64,000 nt of DNA from Pseudofabraea citricarpa (taxonomy: Eukaryota > Ascomycota > Leotiomycetes > Helotiales > Dermateaceae). The notes beneath the pieces were generated by a model. That model saw nothing but the letters and a program-made list of their open reading frames with translations. It was not told where the DNA came from and made no database searches. The DNA lies in the NCBI GenBank assembly GCA_029641185.1, contig JAPWGK010000030.1, positions 62,001 to 126,000 of the forward strand, in the 5' to 3' direction. The position numbers and the translations under genes were made by a program. This document shows, one piece after another, positions 23,645 through 35,608 of the stretch; the stretch's first letter is position 1; each line of letters starts with the position of its first letter.

Positions 23645-25462
23645 TTATCTAACCTCTTCATTCATAGATTTCCACTGCTTATCCCGTGTCTTATTCCGCC
23701 AGATATAGTACACTTTGGCGAGTAGATAGATGACGATGTTCATGCAACAAATTGCAATCAGTTGTCGATTACCTCTTCGATCTGGTAGCAACATTAAAAC
23801 AAATTCTAGCCAAGCCTCCACAAGACAGAAGAAATACTCACAATCAGGCTTGTCATCTTCCCTGTAAATATTCGAATAGATTACTCGAGCGAGTTGAACG
23901 CACATGCTATACGTCGCTTAGTTGCTGACTTTATGTTGTGATTGTATTACTTACTTGTACAGGGCAGCTGAGACAGCGCGAGTTCTCACTGAATTGGAGT
24001 TTGAGCTAGCCCAACCAACATGCATGGCATGAGGTGAAGGGTATGAAAGCAAGACTGTAACGACAGCGAACTGAACCCACGGCGAAGAGTTTGAAGGAAG
24101 CACAGCTAAAGCGACAAGATTCGGCAAACACCAAAGCTGGGTAAAGATACCGAAGAATGCTCGTTCGTTCCAGATAGTCGATAAGTATGTCATGATACAC
24201 ATGGTAATAGCACCAACGACCTGAGTCGGAATGCTCAACAAATTCGCATCGAAAGTGTCGAAGCCCAAGTTTCGTAATGTCAGAGTGAGGTATTGATCAG
24301 GTGGACCAGACGGCATTTCCCACACCAGCCCAAAGATATAGATAGGCCACATGTCGAAATCGCAAAGAGATTTCCAGAGAAGCTTCAGGTCAATAGCTTG
24401 TCGGTTATGCATGTCTCCCTTCGAGGGATCGTCACGCAGAATTCGGTTCACCATGATTTTCTCTTCTCTTTCGTTAAACCACCCTTTTGGACGATACCAA
24501 GAGCGTGTTTGTGTTGGCGAAGGAGCCATCATAAACCAGGACCATACACCGATCGTAAGCATGATGCACCCCTCAATTAGAAATAGCCATCGCCATCCTT
24601 CTCTTCCATGAAGGCCACGCATCCGGAGGATTCCAAATGCCATGAGCGGCGCCACTACATCAGTAACTCTTCGTACAGTCCAGAACAGGGCTAAGCGGAA
24701 GGGCAATTCGTTGGCTTTGAAGAAATACGACAGATAGAGAATCACGTCAGGGATAAATCCACCTTGAAGCATGCCCAAGAGAGCACGGGTAGCAAGGAAT
24801 GAACTTCGCCCGGAGAGAAAAAACTGTGCACCAGAAACGAGACTCCAGCAGCACATGATGAAAGGAATCCAACGATCGGGACCCAGCTTCTTGCTGATCA
24901 TTTGGGAGGGCAATTCGGCGCATAAGAAGGATACCTGGAAAACGGTATTGCCCAAGTTATAATCATTGGTCGTCATACCGAGGTCGGGTAAGAAGTTGTC
25001 AGTATTGGCCTGGCTGAGGTTTCCTCTTCCAAGATCGAGACCAAAAAATGCAATGCATGCCCAAAGTGTGATCTTCCAGTCAATCTTGTTGATCAGAGGT
25101 AACTCTTCCCGCCAGGTCCATCTCTCTGCGGGATCAAATCGGTGCAGGTTTTCATATCTTGGATGAGGTTGAAAGTATCTGGCCGTCGCTGCATCATCAA
25201 AGACTGAAGGTTGTGTAGCGATTGCGTTTAGCTCATCTTCTGTTCTCTTCTTGAAGAGTGTAGTCAGTGGCAGGACGGGCGCTTCTTGCTTGGCGAGTTC
25301 AGTTTGTTCAGCTACTTTCTCTCGAAGTGCTTCAATGTCCTTTTCAGTTGGTTCGACGCCCTTGGCAGAAGTTATGGAATATGTTCGAACTGGAGCCGAA
25401 GAATGGACTGCAACATGTTGAGAGTCTGCCAGCGAAGACTCTCTTCGCTTCTCGAACACCAT
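23645..25462 (-). CDS. MFS permease of the allantoate/ACS (Dal5-like) family
   Basis: Exons 25462..23955, 23906..23842 and 23781..23645 give 569 residues. The family imports organic anions such as allantoate, pantothenate, biotin or nicotinate with protons across the plasma membrane. After about 125 hydrophilic residues come the first helix and the family block [18 protein letters not shown]. Further motifs include LCAELPSQ(M)[31 protein letters not shown] and [10 protein letters not shown]. The two small 3' exons complete the last helices: [10 protein letters not shown], then [10 protein letters not shown], and a basic tail. Where DRGN is common, this protein has LGRGN. The substrate cannot be assigned. 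Confidence 0.9.
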
Positions 25463-27971
25463 GGTGGCTGACGATGGGTTTGATGAACGTAGAAATATCC
25501 AATATCACACTTGAATCATGGCGAGAGGCCCCAGCATGATATACTCTGCACCTACCCAAATCTTGCGTGATCCATCTCATAGATTTTTCTTTTCGCCATG
25601 CATTGTTCCGAGATGGCTTCATCAGCGCAAGCTCTTAGGTCTCCGAGTTTTGCTCTTGGAATTATCTCGGCGGTAGCTTGGTTGGAGGGCAATAGTAATA
25701 CCGCAAACTATGATTGAGCTTAGCTTCACCTGTATGGTTCGACCAACATCTAGGATGTCAATGCCTAGATGGTTCGTGTTCGTGAACGTGGTAGCAATGT
25801 GCTCTATCTCCGAGCCGCGGAGACTCGAATTCTGCATACCAAGCCGGTGTACCACCGTTTTCTGAGTCTTGGGACATGCTTTTCGGTCTTGGGACAGAAC
25901 CATAGCCTCGTCACCGCAGGGTACCTCAGATCTCAAGTATCGATTGCTACGAAGAATTTTCGCTGAGAGAAAATTCTTCGGTAGATGTATCCTCTCTTTG
26001 AAGCCCAGGCTACTGAGCGTGGTCCATGTCGAAATATTATATGGCAATTTTGATTACCTGTTGAGAGTAATGTGAAGCACAGAAACCACATCTTGTCGCA
26101 AAATGCCATCAGTTGGTATATTGGATGTGATACCCCAAGACAAGAAAGCATTTTGACGCAATTCTTGTATATATGACGTGCTTTTAAAATGTCTTGACTT
26201 TGTTGGCGTGCTTAAGCCGAGCCTCTTGACTTTGCATGGCATTTGTTTAAAAAGCGGTAGAGAGTAGAGCAGCATGTGACGTGCGCGACATGTGACTTGA
26301 CATATTTTGCGACATATATTGGGAAACAAATTATCGCAGCAATAACATAATCTAACATTTGAGGTCCTTGCTGAAATATAATTTATATCGAGATGCAGCC
26401 TCGGGGAGTGTGGTAAGATCAATTGTTTGTTTACATCACGTGAACTATCTAGCTCCTACGAGATCACAGGGATAAATCAGCTAAGCGAGCCAGTTACCAA
26501 TGCATTTTCTCCTTGCCTTGAAATGTTCCGTTTCCTTCATCTACTACCTACCTAGGTTACTGGGTACCCAACTTGGGCCTTGTTGTGACCAAGTAACAAT
26601 CGATAACGCTATCAAACCTTGAGAATCTTATCAACTTACACCTTGATCGACTATTACTTTTTGCATGAGCCATCAGCACGGGAACACTCAAATAGTCTCA
26701 CTTGAAACCGTGACCACTTCTTACCAACTACTTCCTATATAAGATTGAACAGCCAAAAACAGTATCACTTGATTACTGACACTCAAAAGAATAACCAAAA
26801 CCAGTCTCTAGTGCCAAATAAATGAACAGCTACTTAGCTACATACGGCGGTGAAACCTCTTTCGGTATTTGCTCTTTCGACTGAGAGGATTGACGCTGAA
26901 AGCTGCCTTTCCTTTCTTATGATCTCATCTCGAAAGAGGATTTCCTTCTTGAAACCATTCGCTCTCATTTTCAATAACCACGCCAGTGTCAGCAAGCGAC
27001 CTTCAATAGAGGCTACGATCTGCATCGAGGCATTTTTGGGCGAATCTTGAGGGATGACGGAATGAGGGACCGAAAGAAATTACACCTGAATATTCCGTAA
27101 AGTTTGGCCTAAGTTTCTTCAATTTGAAATTGCTTTCCTGCAAGTACCGGAATCAGCGGTTCTTGTTCTTGGCAGGGACAGGCTTGAGACAGAGATCTGC
27201 AGATTTACCAAACAGATGAGGATCGCCACTGGTACCTGGTCATCCAGCACACGTTTTGCAACGGTCAACTTGCACGTTCTTTGATCTGTGCTGAACATCC
27301 TGGATTTGATGATTTGACAGGCTTCATCTGCCACAGACTACAATGGGCAGGGCGGTGAGGCCCACTCTACCGTCAGTCCCCCAACAGGGTGAACACATGT
27401 TGATCTTTGTCTGTGGAGCAACCCCTGTAGCCTGGTTCATGGTTCGTAGCACCGCTATGGAAGCATGTTTGCGATGCCTGATATACAGTGTGATTTCATG
27501 AGAACTGAAGTCTCAGTCGAGGAGAGTTGCTGCACCGGAATTTTCCGTTCAGAAAGATACAAAGTTTTAGAAGAATATGCTGCTAGGGTGAAGATAGGAG
27601 ATTGAATGAGTTATCCGCACGTTCATCGTGAAGGCATCCCGAGCCCATGGCAACATGTCTTGGAAAGTATCTTTGGATCGTCCATAATTGGGATCTACAA
27701 ACATGTATCCGCGGGAAAGGGGAAATATGATCGGGGATGACATCAAAAGATCCTCAGTGAGCAGAGACCCCACTTGTAAAAGGAGTCGAGATGATGGGGT
27801 TGAAAAGTACTTAATACCAGAGAATTTCCTTTCGAGTTGTTTTCTCTCAACAATCACACTCCTTCAACAGTCACTCTTTTACATCCGTTGATCACAGTCT
27901 TTACTTTCAAAACATCTCACCACCTTACCAAACTCAACAACTTTCCAGTAAACCAGAAAACCTTCATCAAA
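25463..27971. other. Long intergenic stretch
   Basis: About 2.5 kb without a convincing gene; open frames are under 145 codons, overlap on both strands and contain no motif. It holds a perfect 12-bp inverted repeat at 25950-25980. Its right end should include the promoter and a pyrimidine- and A-rich leader of the small secreted protein gene. Confidence 0.5.
25950..25980. repeat. Perfect 12-bp inverted repeat (hairpin)
   Basis: The arm CGAAGAATTTTC (25950-25961) is followed by the 7-nt spacer GCTGAGA and the exact reverse complement (25969-25980). Four further pairs (CTAC/GTAG) follow outside if one base is bulged. It lies about 490 bp upstream of the MFS permease start codon. It could be a cruciform, a palindromic regulator site or the relic of a small inverted-repeat element. 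Confidence 0.8.
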
Positions 27972-28697
27972 ATGCAGTTCTCAACCGTCTCCATTCTTGC
28001 TGCTCTCAGCTTCACTTCCCAAGTTTTCGCTGCCCCTCTTACCGGGACCACCTCCCCAGCAAAGCGTGATCTGATCAGCACTCTTCACGTATCTATCACC
28101 TCCCTCCAGAGTGGAGTAACCAGCGACCTCTCATCCATTAGTAAGCTTTATTATCCATACACACGACGGCCGATGCTAATTGACTTGAAGCCTCGACTGT
28201 TACCTCCGATGTCACCACCTCCATCGTCCCATCCGTAACAACCAACCTTGGTAGCATCGTTGGCTCGCTCCAATGCGCAATCAACGACATCGTCCCCGCT
28301 GTCACCGTACCAGTCCTTGCTTTAACCGTTGCCGAAGTCCGCGCCATCATCAGCGACATCCAAGAGCTCAAGGAGATCGTCAGTGAGATCGACTCTGTTC
28401 TCGGCAGCACCGTCAGCGGAGTCCTTTCTGGTACGTATAATTCTTCAAACTTGTAAAGAATCAAAAGAACTAATACTTTGAATAGAAACCGAGGCTCTCC
28501 TCGCCCCTGAGATCCAAGCTGTTCTTGACCTTGTCTCCCCTCTTGTTACTCCTATCCTCACCTACGTTCACGGCATTGTCTCTACCTTGACTGGTGAGGA
28601 CTCCCTCGTCGAAGAGGTTGAGGAGTTAATCTCTGAGATCGAGGGTATTGTTGGTGGCATCCTCGCTCCCGTCACTGGTCTCCTCGCCATCTTGTAA
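27972..28697 (+). CDS. Small secreted protein
   Basis: Exons 27972..28140, 28191..28430 and 28486..28697 give 206 residues. Residues 1-20 are a clear signal peptide ending QVFA, followed by a Lys-Arg pair at 31-32 that could be a Kex2 site. The mature part is made of regular Val/Ile/Leu/Ser heptad-like helices with many Thr and Ser and only one Cys (in LQCAIND). It ends in a hydrophobic stretch (ILAPVTGLLAIL). The style resembles hydrophobic-surface-binding or other helical cell-wall proteins, but I cannot assign a family. Both introns have standard ends. A role at the cell surface or with a host is inference only. Confidence 0.82.
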
Positions 28698-29479
28698 ATC
28701 TGATTCGCCAGATTTCATAAGATTTAAAGCCACGAGGTGTTTCTTTCTTGCAAATACCCCTTGTTCAGAGTTCTGCGAGTCAGGAGTATATGTCAATTAG
28801 CGTGGTGCAGGTGATGGGTTTATGAGCTTTCTTGTATTCCATATTTAGTTCTACTTTTAATCATAATGTATCGTATTATGCGGTGCAAGTACTTTTGTCT
28901 TCACTTGTTATCCCCCTGCATTCTATGACCCTTACTCTGTATCCGAACTTATCACCATATTTCAGGGGCTTGGACTCAGTAAAATTGGTAGTTCGTAGTC
29001 CCTTTTGAAGCTATATTATCTGGCTTCATACACCAATATATATATGTTCTAGTCACAAAAAGGTCCAGTCACAAAAGCTGTGTAGACTACGCTATGTAAA
29101 ATCCCAGAAAGGCTGGACTACGTTGGCGAATGACTAAGTTTCATTATGTAGACTATAAGGTTAATCATCAGTCATATACGTAGTAGCAAGCCATAAAAGC
29201 CGACTTCTTTTCTGCCCGGGATTGATTGATTGTTTTTCTGAAATCCGTTCATCTTCTCACAATATCCTAACTGTAAATTGATGTGATAATCATATTTTTA
29301 AATCATTTGTAACAATCAAATCTTCGACCTCAATATAGATGTTAGAAGAGAAAATTGGAACTCGGAAGTGTTCCAAATATATTAATTTACGCTTAAAGGG
29401 TGGATACAGCTCTCTAGTCACTGTCCCGATAAAAGTGTTTACCAAAGCCCGGCAATGTTTCAAAATCCTCTGAAATCTC
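28698..29479. other. Intergenic, convergent
   Basis: 3' flanks of the small secreted protein and the GMC oxidoreductase. A 10-bp direct repeat AGTCACAAAA occurs at 29051-29060 and 29067-29076; nothing else is recognisable. Confidence 0.45.
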
Positions 29480-31556
29480 TCAAACAACATCTGCAAGAAT
29501 AGAGTCTGCTGCCTTTTCACTGATGATATATGTTGGTAGCGCAACATAAAATCCAGGAATCTTGGGGAAGACACTTGCATCAACCACGCGCAACCCCTCT
29601 ACCCCTCTCACCCTAAACTTCGAATCCAAAACGGCCATTGGATCATCATCGGCTCCAATAGGGCATGTACAAGATGCATGATGACCCCAGGCTTCCTTGC
29701 GAATGAAATTCTTCATCTCGGATTCGGTGTCCACTTCAGCACCGGGCCACGTCTCACTGAAGTCACCATCCAGTGGAATCAGACTATCGAATGCTCTTCG
29801 TGACCACTGCATTCCCTCATATATGGCTTGGATATCTTCGTCACCACCTTGCGCGAAAGATCGGAAATTGATTTGTGGGGTGTCCCGCGGATCGGCTGAC
29901 TTGAGAGTTACAGTACCGGCGCTGTTGCGGCTATGTGCTTTGAGAACAATCCATACCCAGTGCTTGGCATCTGAAAGTGCTATGTTGGCATAACCTGGAT
30001 AGTAGCCGAAGAAGTTTGCTGGGCCGGCAGAGATCAAAAGATCTGGATCGTCGCTTGCAGCCGCAGAGCTGCTCTTTTGAACAATGGCAACAGAGATACC
30101 GTTGGAACCATAGACACCCTTGTAAATCTCACTATTTTGCCACTTGAGTAAACATGGATCAGTAGTGGTGTTGAGGAAAGTGCAGTCTTCAGTGATGGTG
30201 AAGTTTGTTGGGCTTTTACCGACGAGTCCTGTTTCGTATCGATCTTGGAGATTGGTGCCGACACCTGGTAAATCCACGACGACAGGAATATTGAACTTCT
30301 CTAGCTCCTCTCGAGGACCAATTCCACTGAGTTTGAGTAATTGGGGTGTATTGAAGGCGCCAGCTGAAAGGATCACCTCTCGCGTTGCATTGACGCTGCC
30401 TAAACTAGAGGTTGATGCTCTACCTGATCTGGGATCCGCGCGGTACAAGCTTTGTCCGTTCATGAAGTCAAGACCAGTAGCTTTCGGGGTTGTGCCATCT
30501 TGGGAGAATCGAATATTTGTAACGAGAGTATTGAGACGAATGTCAAGATGGTATTTTCTCGAGCCATCAGAGTTCACAGCATTGGCAGTGCTGAGAATGA
30601 AGTCGCGAGGACCAGTTCGATACTTCTTGTCGTTGGTGACTGCAATAGGAACTTGGTAAAGACCAAGGAGAGAGTCCCGATTTGGAAGATTATTATTGAT
30701 GTCTAGAGTTAGCACCTCTGCTAATCCAGCTACTGTGGCTAGAAGACCACCAATTAATCCTTTACCGAGGGCTGTGGCTGCTGCGATGACAAGCGAGGTC
30801 AACTTCAGATCTTCAGCTAGAAGTCTCAAATCAGTGAGACTCGTCTCAAGCCAGCCATCAAAACCATGGCCGATAATACTTGATGGAATGTATCGGTTCT
30901 TTTCAAGTCGTTGAAAGTATGTTCGCATCTTCTTAGGAGCCCATGAATCGTCGCCAGTGATAGTAGCGATATTTGTCCAATCACTCTCATGAGGGTAAAT
31001 AGTTATCATGGCGTTATGTGTAGTGCTGCCACCTAATGTACCTGAACGAGGATATAGAATGCCAAGGGGGGCAGCACCGGATGGAGGACTGGTGCCAACG
31101 TAGTATGTGCCGTCTTCTCGTTCCCAGACCATCTTAGAGTCCTCCTGCTGTTGAGTTGCATTATCGTAATGCTGAACAAAGTAATCCCATCTCATGGGTT
31201 CATACTCGCTTGCTTGTTGGAACATGGCAGGAATCTTTTGTGTGAGAGCCTCTCCTTGATCATCACCGGCTTCAATGAGAAGAACCTTGTGGCCAGCAAT
31301 TGCAAGCCTTGAAGCCAACGGTCCACCTCCAGCCCCTGACCCAACGACGACATACTCGTAGTTCTCTAACCACGTAGTGTTATCGAGCGTGGTATTCGTA
31401 TTGCGAGCTTGTACGTATTCATGATTTTGGACTTGGGCATTTAAAGTTGCACTGGGTATCATTAGCACGTGATTTAGACGATGCGAGACAGAATGAAACT
31501 TACGACACCACTGCCGAAAAGAAGCCTACCAGGCCAAGAGAATTAAAAACTACCAT
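29480..31556 (-). CDS. Secreted GMC-family FAD oxidoreductase
   Basis: Exons 31556..31504 and 31451..29480 give 674 residues. The first exon encodes a signal peptide (MVVFNSLGLVGFFSAVVSA). GMC enzymes oxidise alcohols, sugars or aromatic alcohols with FAD. The ADP-binding motif GSGAGGG is at about 55-61 with LLIEAGDD closing the fold. GTLGGSTTHNAM is the first GMC signature, and ILSAGAFNTPQLLKLSGIGP is the second. The catalytic His is in AWGHHASCTC (608-609). The second active-site residue, normally His or Asn in the C-terminal helix, is not evident: that place reads PGFYVALPTY. Several potential N-glycosylation sites occur near the N-terminus. The substrate is unknown. Confidence 0.9.
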
Positions 31557-32825
31557 TTCTAGATGCAGCAAAAGAGTGACTGGGTGAGAAAGCTGAAGAA
31601 GAATGATAAGGATCACAACGAACAAAAGAACATTCCATCACTCTTGGTTATGGGGTTGAAATACTGGGCAAAACGGGACATCTCAAGCTCCGAGGAACTT
31701 CACCAATGCCCAGAGCAGAATAGTTAGGGACGATCACAGGCCATAGTGAGTGGATTTTTGCCCAAACGCATCTCTTGAAACGGATGAAAAGGTCTCGGAG
31801 CTTGGCTAGATTTAGCATGTTGATCATGGATAAACTCTCGTCTACAGAAGCAGAGGGCGAATTTCCGAAAGATGTGTTGTTGCTTTGATTGAACAACGTG
31901 GTAAGCAGGCGCTAGAACCGGTTAAAAATGTTCGATACAGGCACATGCGTTGTGATCGACAAAGGCTGAACCAAAATTGCAAAAGGGAAATCAGCACAGG
32001 GTTTTGTTCAATGTTTCCCTGTTGTCCGAACTTCAGGGGTTTTACCTTGCACTTGTTGGGTTGCTCGGAGAGGGAGAGAGCGAGGATTCCGATGCTCAGG
32101 ACGAAAGCATTTGAATACCCTGTAATTGCCTGGTCATGTTATCTCCTACGGCACCATAAGAAGTACATGACGAATTGCCGCGAGTATGCATCCCCACCTA
32201 AGTTCTAGTTGACAGCAAGATTGCTGGGGGCATGGGCTTTACGCCGCGCGCGGGGAAAGGCATCAACATCCGGTAGACCTCAAGCGGGCCGGATCCCAGT
32301 AAGATTTCTCCAACAGCGCAGGCATGGGTCTTTCTACATTAGTTTGTTGAATTAGGACCTGATCATCATCAAGGTGCTCCCAAATGTTGGCATCAAGTTA
32401 ATAAGATTGGCAGAGCAGTATGGTGAAAATCCAGGCAGTTGGGCCAAGACTCTAGGAACCCTAGCCTTAATAATATCAAGCCTTTGGTGACGACAATATC
32501 GCGACATCAAAGTCCCTTACGTTCGATCCAGTTCGAAGTGATCAATGTGATCAAAGGATTCATCGGAATAAAAAATCCTTCAGGAAGTTGAAAAGTGATT
32601 AAATTCAAGGCGAGGCGGAAGTCGCTCCGTAGAGCATGGCGCACATTGACACTTCTACGTTATTCTACTGCTAAGCTTAGATCTGCTTTTAAGGTCACAT
32701 TTAAAATTGGAAGCGTTTCTTAAATTGAAATATATGTTGCATTTCAATATTGTATGTGTGAAAGTAACAGGTTGTACACAAGTATATTAATAAAAGCCGG
32801 GTATTTTCCATTCAAAACAACCCTT
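31557..32825. other. Intergenic
   Basis: Promoter of the GMC gene on the left and 3' flank of the CFEM receptor on the right. Short frames only; no motif recognised. Confidence 0.5.
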
Positions 32826-34345
32826 TTAAACGGCCGCTCCATGGCGATTCCCACCTCCACTGCCTTTGGTCTCAAATGTGACAAGTTCATGAGTTGAGGA
32901 ATGTTCATCAAATACCAGATCGTCTCTACTTTGCAGTTCCAAATGCGAGTTGCGGTTCAAATGTGGAGGCTTCGCCGAGAACTTACTACCTTTGCTCGAC
33001 AACCCTTTGGAGGCTGGTACTGAGTGAGCAGCAGTTGAGCCTAAACTGAAAGCTCTAGGGAAGAATTTCTTAAGCAGTGGCTGGATTGCAGGCATGCAGA
33101 CACAGACAATACCAACTTCAATTTCCAAGAACGTCCAATAAGAAACGCTTACGTAGTCATCTTTGAATGAGATCAGTTACCAAGCATCCTCAAAGTGTTA
33201 AATAACTTACAGGTGACGTTGATTGATTTTCCGAAATGGACAAGCGAGTACAGTCGCATGATGCTGACCACAGTAACACTATTACTATTAGCTCGCGAAC
33301 CCTCGGACTAAGCAGAAAAACCCACAAGAAGCCCACACTGAACATAACCATGACTTGTATCTTCTTTCGTAGAGCCATGTTTAGTTTCCATAAAGGAAGT
33401 AGGGGTAGAGAAAGGGTTGTGACATCCAAAATGATGTTAACAGCAGCACTCAGCCAACCTTGCAGATTGATATTGTTGCATCTGCCTTCAAAAGATCCAT
33501 CCCATCGTGTCCAGGCACCCGAGACTGGAATACACTGAAAGACAGAGATAGTGACAAATGCAATTCCGTAAGACACATTCACTGCAATCATAAACCAGAC
33601 AATTCTCCTGAAACTCTTCTCAGGAAATACGCGTAGGTATAGTAGAAGGAAGGTGATTTTGAGAAGAGGGAGCACAGCAAGATAGATGAGTTCTTGCCAA
33701 TAGAAGTACTGTTCATCTGTTAGCTGAAAACGCTTTATACACTTTAGGATCGATCCTCACAAAAAGTGAAGGTCTGACCACTTGAGGTCACTACTCACAA
33801 TAACCACAACCAACACCAAGTCATCCCACCAAAATCCATTAGCGCTAGCTCTGAGAGCCTTTGAAAGAACCCGAAGAATAAAAGCGATGAGCGAAAAAAC
33901 TCCAAATACGGTTCCAATAATTGGGACCAGTAAAGTCTGATCTCGTACCTGTACACCACAGGAATCTTCGGAATACTTTTTGGTTGCTGTGATATTATGT
34001 TTAGTTGTTTACTTTTTCGGGGGGTTCTCAGACGCACTCAGTTGTTCTCTAACTGTGCAACCCTGTGTAACACATAATGTAATTGCCTCTTCTAGTTCAG
34101 TATTCGTACAGATACATGTGGCGTTAGTTGGCAAACAAGTTGACTTGGGAATCTCCTTGGCCATGCAAAGAAGCTACAACATTAGTACAGGCTAGTACTT
34201 GCTAAGAATAAAGACATACTGCACATGTTGGTGGCACTGCCCCTTCAGCTCGAGTGCTTAAAGACGGTGAATTTTCGAATGCTGTCGTCAACACAGGTAG
34301 ACAAGCAAGGACAAACAAGAGCCCGTTCCAGTGGAAGGATTTCAT
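32826..34345 (-). CDS. CFEM-domain PTH11-like receptor, probably damaged
   Basis: Exons 34345..34220, 34173..34038, 33986..33795, 33716..33326, 33263..33211 and 33160..32826 give 410 residues. PTH11-type proteins are fungal seven-helix receptors that sense surface or nutrient cues. After a signal peptide comes a CFEM domain with regularly spaced Cys (PPTCA, LLCMAKEIPKSTC, TCICTN, LCVTQGCTVREQL). The first helices follow (LLVPIIGTVFGVFSLIAFILRV), then the WWDDLVLVVVI motif. The later helices include FLLLYLRVFP and the IPVSGAWTRWDG loop. Between WWDDLVLVVVI and the helix starting YFYWQELIYL, about 20 expected residues are missing. The genomic frame there contains a TGA followed by sequence that looks like the lost loop. 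The splice proposed (33794..33717 as intron) keeps the frame open but leaves a helix out. Confidence 0.7.
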
Positions 34346-35608
34346 CTTGGCCAAATAGAATAGATTTGCGACAGCGAGGAGGAATGAGTGACTGTCTCGA
34401 CTGTGAAACGAAACTTCCAATACGAAGTTGATGGCACAGCATTAATATTCTACCATAGCGTCCACATGGCACAAGGAGTTGGCTAGGTTCTACTATTCAG
34501 GCTGATGACAAGCGGTGTCAATCATGGGGATCTCAAGTGATAACTTCATGGATTGAAAGCTAGTAGTTTTGGTTGGGTCTCCCAGCACCATGAATTCGTC
34601 AACGTATCCCACACAACTGGCTAGGGAGGACCACTTCTTCTGAGATTTTGATATTGTGTCATACTCACTGAGTCGCTGGTCGGAAAGTGCCCTGAAAACA
34701 CTTCTTTCGCGTAGACTTTCCAGCATAACAGCGAGCTCTCCTGAGAAATTAGGTTGCGAAGAGGAAAAGATCATCTCAATCGGAGCATGGAGACTTTTTA
34801 AATTTCCTCATCTGGAAGGATCGCACAATTTACCAAGATGCACGTCGCTTGTTTTCATCACACACAGTGGAGCCCAGTATCGTGAGTATCGAGGTAGTGA
34901 AGTGCCGGAAGTTTGTATCCAGACCCCTGGCCTAGAGAACGCCACAAATTCGAGTTCATCCCTCATCGATCATTGTGTTCATTATATTCATTGTTTCTTT
35001 GCAGTCAAGATTCTTATCAATGGTGAACTAGGGTTATTGTGACAGGCCTGGCCTGTCGAAAAGTCACCCGGCTCGGACCTCCGCCGCCTCCACAAACGCT
35101 GATCTTCATTAGCGGCAGAGCCAGAACCATGGGCCAGCAAAGAAGCGACGATTCCCCGGGGAAGTCAGTATTCTAGAGTCGCGGACCAAGCTCCAGAAAA
35201 GGACTTTACCTGGACGATCATCTTTACGACTCCCAACCTTCGTGTCCCAAGGAAAAGGGACCCAGTACCTGCAGGATTTGCTTTCACCTCCTGAAATTCA
35301 TGTCCCTGAAAGGCCACAATCTGGTCTCCTATTATTTCTTCTCAATAATAGCCCTGAAATGTCTGTGTCATGGAGCTTTCGGAGGGCCGACGTGAATCGA
35401 GATACCAATTGTCACGATTTACTCAGGGCTTTAAACCAAATGTGATCTGCATTGTCCTAGCTACGATCTTGGCTTCGATTTGTGATCCGTGCTAGCCCGT
35501 CTGACATATCTCCCAGGTCTGTTTGGTCACTTCTTTCTTCTTCACTTGACCACTACTACCAATCACTGCTTTCACTCCTTCAGCAGTTCGATATATACAG
35601 TCTTTACA
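34346..35608. other. Intergenic, divergent
   Basis: Region between the CFEM receptor and the peroxidase gene. Open frames of 90-130 codons exist on both strands, without motifs or coding bias. The last 100 bases are pyrimidine-rich with a TATA-like element (ATATATACAG) about 20 bp before the peroxidase ATG. Confidence 0.45.

Noticed and set aside
31648..31896. 82-codon minus frame upstream of the GMC gene
   Set aside because: No recognisable feature; the GMC signal peptide exon already accounts for the 5' end.
33795..34037. 80-codon minus frame in the CFEM receptor locus
   Set aside because: It is an alternative frame of the exon encoding the first membrane helix.
34493..34774. 93-codon minus frame between the CFEM receptor and the peroxidase
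   Set aside because: No motif, no splice partners and opposing frames of similar size in the same region.
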